This document shows positions 48,093 through 56,605 of a DNA stretch of 64,000 nucleotides, one piece after another. Within the stretch, counting starts at the first letter, position 1. Every line of letters starts with the position of its first letter. Source of the stretch: Pseudomonas quebecensis. GTDB taxonomy: Bacteria; Pseudomonadota; Gammaproteobacteria; Pseudomonadales; Pseudomonadaceae. The notes beneath the pieces were generated by a model that did no database searches, was not told the DNA's origin, and saw nothing but the letters and a program-made list of their open reading frames with translations. Both the position numbers and the translations under genes were made by a program. The stretch covers positions 5,517,001-5,581,000 of the forward strand of contig NZ_CP112866.1 of the NCBI RefSeq assembly GCF_026410085.1, written 5' to 3'.

Positions 48093-48117
48093 GAGGGGGC
48101 AAGCCCCCTCTCACATT
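48093..48117. repeat. REP element between ppk and ppx
   Basis: GAGGGGGC-AA-GCCCCCTC (48093-48110) followed by TCACAT matches the P. fluorescens REP in reverse orientation. It lies between the converging ppk and ppx genes and may terminate both. Confidence 0.7.
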
Positions 48118-48132
48118 TATTTTCGGTGTTCT

Positions 48133-49635
48133 CTAGCGCAGGTTCAGACTGAACCCCACCCGCGTCAGCCACTCCGCTTCCTGGGCAAAATCGGCCTGGG
48201 TCAACTGGTTTTCATCCAGCCAGCCTTTGGGGAACATGACTTCCAGGCTGTCGCCATCGGCCCGCAGTTTTACCTGGGGCATTTCCTGGGTACCGCGGAT
48301 GTGGTGGAACAGGATCGCAAAGCGCAGCAGCACGCACAGTCGAATCAGTTTGATGCCATCGTCACCGAACTCCGCGAATTTGTCCTTGGGGATATTACGG
48401 CGATGGCCGCGCACCAGCAGCGCGAGCATCTGCTGGTCTTCCCGGGAGAAGCCGGCCAGGTCCGAGTGCTCGATCAGGTAAGCGCCGTGCTTGTGGTAAT
48501 GGTAGTGAGCGATATCCAGGCCCACCTCATGCACCTTCGCCGCCCAACCCAGCAGTTCGCGCCAGACGCCGTCCTGCAGGTCCCAGTCCTCGGCCACCTG
48601 GTCGAAGGCATGCAGCGCCTTGCGTTCAACACGGGCCGCTTGCTCCAGGTCGACGTGATAACGCTCCATCAATGAGCTGAGGGTGCGTTCGCGCACGTCT
48701 TCATGGTGGTGGCGCCCCAGCAGGTCATACAGCACGCCTTCGCGCAGGGCGCCGTCGCAATGATCCATGCGTTGCAGTTCGAGGGCGTCGAAAATCGCCT
48801 CCAGAATCGCCAGGCCGGCCGGGAAAATCGTGCGGCGGTCGGGTTTGATGCCATCGAAGTCGATCTTCTCGGCATCCCCCAGCTTGAACAGCTTGCGCTT
48901 GAGCCACGCCAGGCCTTCGGCGTTGACCTCGCCGGTGCCATGCCCACCCGCCTTGAGGGCCAGGCCGATGGCGCGGATGGTGCCGGACGAGCCGATCGCC
49001 TCATCCCAGGTCAAGCGGTGCAGCGCGTGCTCGATGCTCATGATCTCCAGGCGCGCCGCCGTGTAGGCCTGGGCGTAGCGCGCCGGGGTGATCTTGCCGT
49101 CCTTGAAATAACGTTGGGTGTAGCTGACGCAGCCCATCTGCAGGCTTTCGCGCAGCAGCGGTTCGAAACGCTGGCCGATGATGAACTCGGTGCTGCCGCC
49201 ACCGATGTCCGCCACCAGGCGTTTGCCGGGAGTGTCGGCGAGGGTGTGCGACACGCCGAGGTAGATCAGGCGTGCTTCCTCACGACCGGAGATGACTTCC
49301 ACCGGGTGGCCGAGAATCTCTTCGGCGCGGCGGATGAACTCGACACGGTTGCGCGCTTCGCGCAGGGCATTGGTACCGACGATTCGAACGGCGCCCAGCG
49401 GCATGCCGTTGATCAATTGAGCAAAGCGCTTGAGACAATCGAGGCCGCGCTGCATGGACTCTTCATTGAGCTGGCGGGCATCGTCGATCCCGGCAGCCAG
49501 TTGCACTTTCTCGCCGAGCCGTTCGAGGATGCGGATCTCACCGTTCTGGGCCTTGGCCACGACCATGTGAAAGCTGTTGGAGCCCAGGTCGATGGCGGCG
49601 ATCAGGGACAGATTCTTGGCTTGGGATTGCGGCAT
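48133..49635 (-). CDS. ppx: Exopolyphosphatase
   Basis: A 500-residue Ppx/GppA-family phosphatase that shortens polyphosphate and can hydrolyse pppGpp. The ASKHA-fold motifs are present: [15 protein letters not shown] near the start, [11 protein letters not shown] (about 145-155) and SSGTIRAIG. The C-terminal HD-like domain holds the stretch [18 protein letters not shown]. In PAO1 the next gene after ppx is trxA, whereas here about 9 kb of accessory genes lie between. It converges on ppk. Confidence 0.96.
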   Translation of the reverse strand: MPQSQAKNLSLIAAIDLGSNSFHMVVAKAQNGEIRILERLGEKVQLAAGIDDARQLNEESMQRGLDCLKRFAQLINGMPLGAVRIVGTNALREARNRVEFIRRAEEILGHPVEVISGREEARLIYLGVSHTLADTPGKRLVADIGGGSTEFIIGQRFEPLLRESLQMGCVSYTQRYFKDGKITPARYAQAYTAARLEIMSIEHALHRLTWDEAIGSSGTIRAIGLALKAGGHGTGEVNAEGLAWLKRKLFKLGDAEKIDFDGIKPDRRTIFPAGLAILEAIFDALELQRMDHCDGALREGVLYDLLGRHHHEDVRERTLSSLMERYHVDLEQAARVERKALHAFDQVAEDWDLQDGVWRELLGWAAKVHEVGLDIAHYHYHKHGAYLIEHSDLAGFSREDQQMLALLVRGHRRNIPKDKFAEFGDDGIKLIRLCVLLRFAILFHHIRGTQEMPQVKLRADGDSLEVMFPKGWLDENQLTQADFAQEAEWLTRVGFSLNLR

Positions 49636-50080
49636 GGTTTGGGGGTCTCGGTCGATAACCTGACCATCGTGCCACGATCGACCGCTGACGCCAACGCGTA
49701 GCGCTGCGGGAATGTCACAGAGGCGGTCTGTAAGAACTTGCCGTAGGACCTATAGGTCTTCCTTTCGTAACTCTGTTACGTCTTCGTTCGGTGTCGTAGG
49801 AATCTTTTACTTTGACGGGTGATAGTGCTGTTTATGATTTCACCTACAGCTGGAAGGACAGTGTTCCGTTTGTTGTTTTGTTTAAGCCTACTGCCGTGGG
49901 GCTTTAAGCCGACAATTTATTTTTATCACTCCCACAGTTATTGAAGTCTCGTCTTATTTTTCGCCCCGTTGCTAAAGGAACAGACTGTCACTCGGCAATT
50001 TTGCCGTGGCGTTATTTATTTGTTGTTTTTCCTGATTACAACAATAAATGCGCCTGACAACTTTAAGTGACAGGTCAACT
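49636..50080. other. AT-rich regulatory region upstream of fimbrial operon
   Basis: This 445-bp gap between ppx and the pilin gene is visibly richer in A and T than its surroundings, especially 49790-50080. It holds two close palindromes (49747-49758 and 49766-49780). I see no gene. AT-rich fimbrial promoters are often silenced by H-NS-like MvaT, which is a suggestion only. Confidence 0.6.
49747..49780. promoter_or_regulatory. Two adjacent palindromes upstream of pilin gene
   Basis: GACCTATAGGTC (49747-49758) and CGTAAC-TCT-GTTACG (49766-49780) are perfect and about two helical turns apart centre to centre. Related words GTAAGAA, GTAGGAC and GTAGGAA surround them, somewhat like the RcsB/BvgA-type (LuxR-helix) response-regulator boxes. 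The binding protein is unknown. Confidence 0.35.
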
Positions 50081-50740
50081 ATGAAAAGAATTGTTGGATT
50101 GACTTTCGGGATCGCATGCCTGGCTGCGGCCCTCAATGCTCACGCAACCACCGGCGCCGAACTGATCGTCAGGGGTACGATCAAACCGGCCGCATGTAAT
50201 CTTAGCCTGAGCGCAGGTGGCATTATTGACTACGGCAATATCCCTTCCGGCTCATTGCTGCCAACGGCATTCAACCCACTGTCGCCAAAAACCGCGCCCC
50301 TGAGTGTCAGTTGCGGCACCACTCCAGCCAAGTTCGGCTTGAGATTCGTCGATCTGCAGGCCAGCAGCAAGGTGACGGGCATCCTGGGGGATCTGGGTAC
50401 GGGCTATACCGAGGCGCACAACTATGGCCTGGGCACCGTAGCTGGTCGCAAGACCGGCGGTTTCGCGATTAACCTCAAGGACCTGCGTACGTCCAGCACC
50501 ACCCTTTACCCCATCATGCGTGTCGGTACAACGGGTACCTGGCAAAACTCGGACGGCAAGGTTGCCCAGTCGCCCAGCCAGTACTCGTGGCGCAATGGCG
50601 CGACCGTGACTCCGGCGTCGATCACCCAATTGACCGGAACCCTGGAAGTGAGGGCCGTCATCAATAAGGGGCAGGACTTGGATCTAGGTCGCGATACCGT
50701 CATTGATGGGCGTGCGACGCTTGAGCTGAGTTACATCTAA
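50081..50740 (+). CDS. DUF1120 fimbrial major subunit
   Basis: A 219-residue exported pilin. A signal peptide ends near residue 23 (ALNAHATTGAEL). The mature domain carries the DUF1120 pattern with Cys39 and Cys78 as the expected disulfide (KPAACNLSLS, LSVSCGTTPAK). The C-terminal beta strand LELSYI fits chaperone donor-strand capture. It is the first gene of the operon, followed by a hairpin at 50751-50797, so it is probably made in excess over the usher. The start is chosen for the signal peptide. The track-length alternative from 50048 lacks one. Confidence 0.85.
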   Translation: MKRIVGLTFGIACLAAALNAHATTGAELIVRGTIKPAACNLSLSAGGIIDYGNIPSGSLLPTAFNPLSPKTAPLSVSCGTTPAKFGLRFVDLQASSKVTGILGDLGTGYTEAHNYGLGTVAGRKTGGFAINLKDLRTSSTTLYPIMRVGTTGTWQNSDGKVAQSPSQYSWRNGATVTPASITQLTGTLEVRAVINKGQDLDLGRDTVIDGRATLELSYI

Positions 50741-50750
50741 AAAGCGATTT

Positions 50751-50797
50751 AAAAACAGTCGATCAGACACCTTCGGTATTTCTGTTCGACTGTTTTT
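50751..50797 (+). terminator. Partial terminator between pilin and chaperone genes
   Basis: AAAAACAGTCGA (50751-50762) pairs perfectly with TCGACTGTTTTT (50786-50797), leaving a 23-base loop region that can fold further. The right arm ends in five T. It sits inside a probable operon and likely lowers chaperone and usher expression relative to pilin. Confidence 0.75.
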
Positions 50798-50849
50798 GTG
50801 TGGGCGCTCGACGGCCAATAGTTAACTTGAACGACGCGGGGAACACTGA

Positions 50850-51566
50850 GTGCTTAGTCTTTCGATAATAAATAGTGCGCGCGTGTTATGTGCCGGTTTG
50901 TGCCTGTGGGTTACCGGCGCTGCGGTAGCTGACGGTATGTTGCCGGAAACTACAATAGTTGTGCTTCATGAAGAGCAGGGCGAGGCCACAATCAACATTA
51001 AAAATACCGATGCGGCGCCAGCGCTGCTACACGCCGTCATTGAAAACGTGCCCGAAGACAGGGAAGCGCTGCTGGTGGTGACGCCGCCCATTTCGCGGGT
51101 GGAGGCAGGTGAAACCCAGTTGGTGCGCTTCATCAGCACCGCCACGGCGCCTCTGAAAACCCAGCGGTTGAAGCGCGTGTCTTTCGAAGGTATCCCCCAG
51201 GCCCGTGCAGCGGGCGGTGCGACCATCGGTATCACCCTGCGCCAGAATTTACCGCTGATCCTGCACCCGCGCGGGCTTGCGGTGCACCACTCTCCCTGGG
51301 AACTGCTGAAGTGGAAGCGCTCGGCGGAGCAGCTCGTGGTGTCCAATGACAGTGCCTACGTCGTGCGCCTGGCGCCGGAGGTGCTGCTGCTGCCACACAA
51401 GGCCCTGGCGACATTGCCCCGCACTTATATCCTGCCGGGCGAAGTGCTGACGGCAACGGTAGAGGGGCGCCTGGAAGGCGTGTCGGCTGTCGAGATCCAG
51501 CCGGCCACGGTCTACGGCTTTTCGGCGGACAGTTACCAGGCGTCGGTCAGCGCCGACGAGGGTTGA
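50850..51566 (+). CDS. Fimbrial periplasmic chaperone
   Basis: A 238-residue PapD-like chaperone with two Ig-like domains. The signal peptide ends near residue 27 (GAAVADGML). Domain 1 has EATINIKNTDAAPALLHAVI, VTPPISRVEAGETQLVRF and FEGIP. Domain 2 has SNDSAYVVRLAPEV and ILPGEVL. The canonical anchor Arg of the first strand (PapD TRVIF) is replaced (TTIVV), and the anchor Lys of the G1 strand (KIKLFYRP) aligns with Pro in NLPLILHP. The start is GTG. The usher follows 7 bp later. Confidence 0.85.
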   Translation: MLSLSIINSARVLCAGLCLWVTGAAVADGMLPETTIVVLHEEQGEATINIKNTDAAPALLHAVIENVPEDREALLVVTPPISRVEAGETQLVRFISTATAPLKTQRLKRVSFEGIPQARAAGGATIGITLRQNLPLILHPRGLAVHHSPWELLKWKRSAEQLVVSNDSAYVVRLAPEVLLLPHKALATLPRTYILPGEVLTATVEGRLEGVSAVEIQPATVYGFSADSYQASVSADEG

Positions 51567-51573
51567 TCAAGCC

Positions 51574-54075
51574 ATGAGCAACCTGTCGAATAACCGGCGC
51601 GCGGCACCTTCCTGGGCGTGTCGACCGAGCCTGCTTGTGGGCGTCGCGACGTTATGGAGCTTGCCTGGCGCTGTGCCTGCACTGGAACTGGGCGAGGGAT
51701 TCGACCTGGCGGCGCTGACCACCCACGGTATTGACCCGAAAGTCTCCGATTACTTCCGCACGGCGGCGCGTTTTCGCGAAGGTGTCCAGGTGGTCGGCCT
51801 GCGGGTCAATGGCAACCCGCTTGGGCTGGTAGATGCTCGTTTCGACGCCCAGGGGCAGTTGTGCTTTACCGCGGATTTGCTGGATAAGGCCGGGCTGGTC
51901 AAGCCCCGCGCCCTCGTTCGAGAAGGGGCCAAGGCGGAGCAGGGCTGTCATGATTTTCTCGCCGATTTCCCCACCACCATGGTGCGGCTGCGGCCCGGCA
52001 GCGATGAAGTCGCATTGGTGGTGCCCACGCAGTCGTTGCGCGAACCGCAATGGGAGAGCGGGCAGTTCGCCACGGGCGGTGCCGCGGGGTTGTTCAATTA
52101 TGACGTACAAGGCTTCGATAGCCACTCGCGCAGCGGCACCAGCCAATTCGTGTCGGCGTATACGGAAGCGGGTTTCAACGTCGGTGACTGGATCGTTCGC
52201 AGTCGCCAGTATTACGTTTCCGATAACGGCAAGGCCCGCACCGAGCACCAGAGTGCCTTTGTGCAGCGGGATATCGCGGCGCTGCAGTCGACTTTTCAAG
52301 CCGGTCAGATATCCAGCAATAACCCTCTGTTCGGCGGCCTCCAGCTGTCCGGCGTGCAGTTCTCGCCGGATGGTCAATCGCGCGTGCCGGCGGGCAGCAA
52401 CAATGCGGTCGTGGAGGGGCTGGCCCAAAGTCAGTCGCGGATTGAAGTGCGCCAGTCCGGCGCGTTGATCCACAGCACGCTGGTGCCCCAGGGGCCTTTC
52501 CGGCTCACGGGGCTGCCGTTGCTCAACGGCACCAGCGACCTGGAAGTCAGCGTGATTGATGTGCGCGGTGGCAAGCGCAGTTTCGTGGTGCCGGCAGCGT
52601 CGTTTGCCGGGGCTGCGCCTGCGGCGCCGGGCTATTACTTTTCGTTGGGTAAGGTGCGTGAGCAGGCCGCTGACGCAGCGCCGCCGCCGGTTGTTGCCAT
52701 GGGCGGCGGCACCTGGGGCCTGGGGCGCGATTCATCGGCGGGCTTTGGTTTGTTGAGCACCGAGGACTACTGGTCGGCCGGTGGCACCCTGAGCAGCGTG
52801 TTTTTCCAGCGGGTTTCGGTGGGCGCGCGTCATAACCAGTCCCGAGACAGCCTCAATGCCATTTCCGGGTCTCGCAGCAGCGTGAGCGTGAGCAGCCCGG
52901 TGCATGCCAACATAGACCTCAACCTCAGCGCCACCACCCAGACCCAGGGGTATCGCGAGGTGCTGGAGGCGGGTCGTCCGGTCAAATCCGGCGACTTGGA
53001 TTCGCGCTTCAAGAATCAGTACACGGCAGGCGTGAGTTGGCTCGATCCCACGCTGGGTGCCTTTTCACTTGGCTACACCCGTGGCGCTCAATTTGACGGG
53101 CAAGCGGCAGAGCACCTGTTCGCTTCCTGGAACAAGTCGTTCAGATACGCCGACGTTGGCTTGATCGCCGATTCGCAGGTCGGCGGCACCCGAGCGCGTC
53201 GTGACGTCGACACCGGCGACAACCGGCGCGACTCGACGCTCGACGATGACCTGTTCGTGCGACTGCAGGTCAGCGTGCCGCTGGGTGGGGATCGTCGTGT
53301 CAGCAGCTACGTCAGCCGCCGTGGGCAGCAGTCCCGGGCGGGTTCGGCGCTCACCGAGCGGGTCAACGATTACGTGAACTACGACATAGGCGTGGAGCGT
53401 GACCTCAGTGCGCGCGAGCAAACATTGCATGGCCAGTTGAACCTGATGCCACGGTTTACCCGGATGGGGCTTGGGGTCAGCCACGATTCGCAAGGCAGTA
53501 CTTATTCCGGGCAGTTGCAAGGCGGTGTCGTCGCTCACGGCGGCGGGGTGACCTTCTCGCCCTACACCGTGCAGGACACCTTTGGCATTGTCTCGGTCGG
53601 CGACATTGGCGCTGCCAGAATCAGCACTCCGCACGGGCCGGTATGGACCGACTTCAGCGGGCAGGCGGTGATCCCGGGCTTGCCGGCCTATACCGATAGC
53701 CGAATCGAAGTGCAGACCCAGTCCCTGCCAAAAAAGGTGGATTTGAAGAACGGCACCAAAGTACTCGCCGCCAGCCGCGGCTCGGTCAATAACGTGGCAT
53801 TCGATGTGGTGAAAGTGCGTCGCATGTTGGTCACCGGTCGCGATGAGCAAGGCCGACCGCTGCCTCAGGGGGCTTCGGTGTTCGACAAGAACAACCGCTT
53901 CCTGACCAGCGTGGTGGGCGAGGGCATGATTTTCCTGAATGACGCGAACGACTCACAGGAACTGCGGGTTTCAGTGTCGCAGGCTGCCACGTGCCTGCTC
54001 AAGCTCACGCCCGGCACCCAGCCGGACCATGACAAGTTCTACGAAACGACATCGGCGGTGTGCCATGGTGGTTAA
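51574..54075 (+). CDS. Outer-membrane fimbrial usher (FimD/PapC type)
   Basis: An 833-residue outer-membrane usher that assembles and secretes subunits. It has a signal peptide (about 1-35), an N-terminal chaperone-binding domain (LELGEGFDLAALTTHGID), a long beta-barrel with plug, and C-terminal domains with ASVFDKNNRFLTSVVGEGMI. Length is typical. The final gene starts inside its last 11 bases. The family cannot be named more precisely from sequence alone. It is DUF1120-associated and not obviously FimD of type 1. Confidence 0.88.
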   Translation: MSNLSNNRRAAPSWACRPSLLVGVATLWSLPGAVPALELGEGFDLAALTTHGIDPKVSDYFRTAARFREGVQVVGLRVNGNPLGLVDARFDAQGQLCFTADLLDKAGLVKPRALVREGAKAEQGCHDFLADFPTTMVRLRPGSDEVALVVPTQSLREPQWESGQFATGGAAGLFNYDVQGFDSHSRSGTSQFVSAYTEAGFNVGDWIVRSRQYYVSDNGKARTEHQSAFVQRDIAALQSTFQAGQISSNNPLFGGLQLSGVQFSPDGQSRVPAGSNNAVVEGLAQSQSRIEVRQSGALIHSTLVPQGPFRLTGLPLLNGTSDLEVSVIDVRGGKRSFVVPAASFAGAAPAAPGYYFSLGKVREQAADAAPPPVVAMGGGTWGLGRDSSAGFGLLSTEDYWSAGGTLSSVFFQRVSVGARHNQSRDSLNAISGSRSSVSVSSPVHANIDLNLSATTQTQGYREVLEAGRPVKSGDLDSRFKNQYTAGVSWLDPTLGAFSLGYTRGAQFDGQAAEHLFASWNKSFRYADVGLIADSQVGGTRARRDVDTGDNRRDSTLDDDLFVRLQVSVPLGGDRRVSSYVSRRGQQSRAGSALTERVNDYVNYDIGVERDLSAREQTLHGQLNLMPRFTRMGLGVSHDSQGSTYSGQLQGGVVAHGGGVTFSPYTVQDTFGIVSVGDIGAARISTPHGPVWTDFSGQAVIPGLPAYTDSRIEVQTQSLPKKVDLKNGTKVLAASRGSVNNVAFDVVKVRRMLVTGRDEQGRPLPQGASVFDKNNRFLTSVVGEGMIFLNDANDSQELRVSVSQAATCLLKLTPGTQPDHDKFYETTSAVCHGG

Positions 54076-54577
54076 GCTTAAAACGTTGGGCGGCGCCCTG
54101 TTCTTTGCGGCGTTGATGACTCCGGTGGCGCAGGCGCAGGACTGTCGGCTGTCATTGAACCAATCGACGCTCGACTACGGTGTGATTCGCCATGAAGCCG
54201 TACTGGGCACACGCCTGCTGCACTTGAGTGTCCTGTGTACGCAGCCTTCCGCCATTGCCCTGCGTTTCAGCGGCGCGGGCGATGCGGAAGGTTTCCGCTT
54301 TGGGCAGCAGGGGCGGTTCCGATTGACGCTTAAACATGCCCAAGTGGACGGGCGCGCCATCGATTGGTCGGGCGCCCATCTACCCGGTGACTCCAGCGTT
54401 GCGCCGTTGCCGCCGGGCCAGGTGCTGGTGGCGCGAGCAGTTGGGAAGCGCTTGATCGCCCAGGTCGAAATAGAGGTCGACTTGCCCGCCGACGCCTTGC
54501 AGGTACGCAACCATGTAGTGCTGGAGGGGCGTGGCAGCTTCGAACTGGTCAGCCCGACTGTTCCACTGAGCCGATGA
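54065..54577 (+). CDS. DUF1120-like minor fimbrial subunit
   Basis: A 170-residue exported protein overlapping the usher end by 11 bp. The signal peptide (VVKLKTLGGALFFAALMTPVAQAQD) ends near residue 24. The mature part resembles the major pilin: DCRLSLNQSTLDYGV with the first Cys and LSVLCTQPSAIALRF with the second. It may be the tip or terminating subunit. Its 3' end overlaps the converging ABC ATPase gene by 29 bp. A longer frame from 53939 has no signal peptide. Confidence 0.75.
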   Translation: MVVKLKTLGGALFFAALMTPVAQAQDCRLSLNQSTLDYGVIRHEAVLGTRLLHLSVLCTQPSAIALRFSGAGDAEGFRFGQQGRFRLTLKHAQVDGRAIDWSGAHLPGDSSVAPLPPGQVLVARAVGKRLIAQVEIEVDLPADALQVRNHVVLEGRGSFELVSPTVPLSR

Positions 54578-55286
54578 AGTTGGCGAACTCGGGGGTTCGG
54601 GGGTGGGCGAATAGCTGCTTTGGGTCGCCTGCTTCATGCACCTTGCCCTGGTGCATGAATACCAGCTTGTCGCCGACTTCCCGAGCAAAGCGCATTTCGT
54701 GGGTCACCATGATTAATGTCATGCCGTCCTTGGCCAGTTGGCGCACCACGCTGAGCACTTCATTGACCAATTCCGGGTCCAGGGCCGAGGTGATTTCATC
54801 GCACAGCAGCACCTTGGGTGACATGGCCAGGGCGCGCGCGATAGCCACGCGCTGTTGCTGGCCACCGGACAGCCGATCAGGGAAAGCGTCGAACTTCTCG
54901 CCCAGGCCCACGCGCTCCAACATCTGCCTTGCCAGCTGTGCCGCCTTGGCCTTGGGCACTTTCTGTACCACCTGCGGCGCCAGCATGACGTTCTCCCCCA
55001 CGGTCAGGTGCGGGAAAAGATTGAATTGCTGGAATACCATGCCGACCTTCTGCCGCAGGCTGCGCAGGTCGGCGCGGGCGGCGTCGAGGTATTCACCGTC
55101 GACTTCGATCACCCCATCGTTGATCGACTCCAGGCCATTGAGGGTGCGCAGCAAGGTGGATTTGCCCGAGCCACTGCGGCCGATGATCGCCACCACCTGG
55201 CCTTCTTCTACCGTCAGGTCGATGCCCTTGAGGACGTGATGATCGCCGTAATACTTATGCAGGGCGGAAATTCTAAGCAGAGGCAT
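54549..55286 (-). CDS. Polar amino-acid ABC transporter ATPase
   Basis: A 245-residue cytoplasmic ATPase of the GlnQ/HisP type. Walker A is GRSGSGKSTLL (about 38), signature LSGGQQQRVAIARALA, Walker B VLLCDEITSALDPELV, and the switch histidine lies in VTHEMRFA. The start at 55286 follows AGGAGA. It overlaps the upstream permease by 14 bp, which shows an operon. It ends inside the end of the fimbrial minor subunit gene. Confidence 0.93.
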   Translation of the reverse strand: MPLLRISALHKYYGDHHVLKGIDLTVEEGQVVAIIGRSGSGKSTLLRTLNGLESINDGVIEVDGEYLDAARADLRSLRQKVGMVFQQFNLFPHLTVGENVMLAPQVVQKVPKAKAAQLARQMLERVGLGEKFDAFPDRLSGGQQQRVAIARALAMSPKVLLCDEITSALDPELVNEVLSVVRQLAKDGMTLIMVTHEMRFAREVGDKLVFMHQGKVHEAGDPKQLFAHPRTPEFANFIGSVEQSG

Positions 55287-55923
55287 GCAGTCTCCTTTCC
55301 AGGTAGCGCGCGCTGAGGGACAGGGGGTAGCAGAGCAGGAAATAACCAAGGGCCACCAGGCCATACACCATGAAGGGTTCGAACGTGGCGTTGGCGAGCA
55401 TGCCGCCGGTCTTGGTCAGTTCGGTGAAGCCGATAATCGAGGTGACCGCCGTGCCTTTGACCACTTGCACGGAGAATCCCACCGTCGGCGCTACGGCAAT
55501 GCGCAGGGCCTGGGGCAGGATCACGTAGCGCAGTTGCTCAAGCGGGTTGAGGGCCAGGCTGGCCGATGCTTCCCATTGCCCATGGGCGATGGAGTCGACG
55601 CACCCGCGCCAGATCTCGGCGAGGTAGGCGCTGGTAAACAGCGTCAGGGCAATCGCGGCCGCCAGCCAGGGCGATATATCCACACCGAGCAGGGCTATGC
55701 CGAAAAACACCAGGAACAACTGCATCAGCAGCGGCGTGCCCTGGAACAGTTCTATATAGAGGCGCGCGATATTGCGCGTAAACGCCGTGCGGCTGATGCG
55801 CAGGATCATCACCAGCATACCGATCACGCCACCCCCTACGAATGCCACCAGCGACAGCAACAGCGTCCATTGCAGGCCGGTCAGCAGGTTGCGCACGATG
55901 TCCCAGAAGGAAAAATCACTCAT
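55273..55923 (-). CDS. Polar amino-acid ABC transporter permease
   Basis: A 216-residue inner-membrane permease with five or six helices. The HisMQ-type motif is SAYLAEIWRGCVDSIAHGQWEA, and FQGTPLLMQLFLVFFGIALL and the EAA-type loop ASASLALNPLEQLRYVILPQ (contacting the ATPase) are present. Start 55923 gives MSDFSFWDIV. It overlaps the next permease by 4 bp. Two permeases make the usual heterodimer. Confidence 0.93.
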   Translation of the reverse strand: MSDFSFWDIVRNLLTGLQWTLLLSLVAFVGGGVIGMLVMILRISRTAFTRNIARLYIELFQGTPLLMQLFLVFFGIALLGVDISPWLAAAIALTLFTSAYLAEIWRGCVDSIAHGQWEASASLALNPLEQLRYVILPQALRIAVAPTVGFSVQVVKGTAVTSIIGFTELTKTGGMLANATFEPFMVYGLVALGYFLLCYPLSLSARYLERRLHASA

Positions 55924-56588
55924 CGGCTGTTCCTCATCACAAAACGGCGGCCGATCCAATTGAGCAACTGGCGAATCATCAATGCCATGCACAAATACAC
56001 CAGCGTGGTGAGGGCGTAGGTTTCAAACGCACGGAAATTGCGCGACTGGATAAAGTTGGCGGCAAAGCTCAGTTCTTCGGTGGCGATCTGCGAACACACC
56101 GCCGAGCCCAGCATGACGATGATGATCTGGCTGCTCAGGGCCGGCCACACCTTGCCCAGCGCGGGCAGCAGCACGACGTAGCGGAAGGCTTCGAAGCGGG
56201 TCATCGCCAGCGCGGCGGCGGCTTCCAGTTGACCGCGAGGGGTGGCCTGGATGCCGGCACGGATGATCTCCGTGCAATAGGCTCCCAGGTTAATCACCAT
56301 CGCCAGCACGGCGGCTTGCCATTCGGTGATGTTCAGGCCCAGTGAAGGCAGGCCGAAAAAGATGAAGAACAGCTGTACCAGAAACGGTGTGTTACGGATC
56401 AACTCGACGTAGACGCCAAAGACCCAGGCAAAGGGCTGGATTTTCCAGGCGCGCACCACGGCGCCGACGGTGCCCAGTGCCACCCCCAGGATTGCGCCGA
56501 TGGCCGTGAGCTCCAGGGTAAAGAGCGCGCCGCGCAACAGCAGGTCGGTATTGGCCAGTACCGGCACAAAGTCAAATTGGTACGCCAT
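55920..56588 (-). CDS. Polar amino-acid ABC transporter permease
   Basis: A 222-residue permease paralogous to the next gene. It has FQGT-like RNTPFLVQLFFIFFGLPSLG and the EAA-type loop ATPRGQLEAAAALAMTRFEA. The N-terminus AYQFDFVPVLANTDLLLRGA is typical of GltJ/HisQ-like proteins. It lies 17 bp after the substrate-binding protein gene and 4 bp before the partner permease. Substrate probably an amino acid or opine, not decided. Confidence 0.93.
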   Translation of the reverse strand: MAYQFDFVPVLANTDLLLRGALFTLELTAIGAILGVALGTVGAVVRAWKIQPFAWVFGVYVELIRNTPFLVQLFFIFFGLPSLGLNITEWQAAVLAMVINLGAYCTEIIRAGIQATPRGQLEAAAALAMTRFEAFRYVVLLPALGKVWPALSSQIIIVMLGSAVCSQIATEELSFAANFIQSRNFRAFETYALTTLVYLCMALMIRQLLNWIGRRFVMRNSR

Positions 56589-56605
56589 CAGTCAGCTCCG
56601 TCGCT

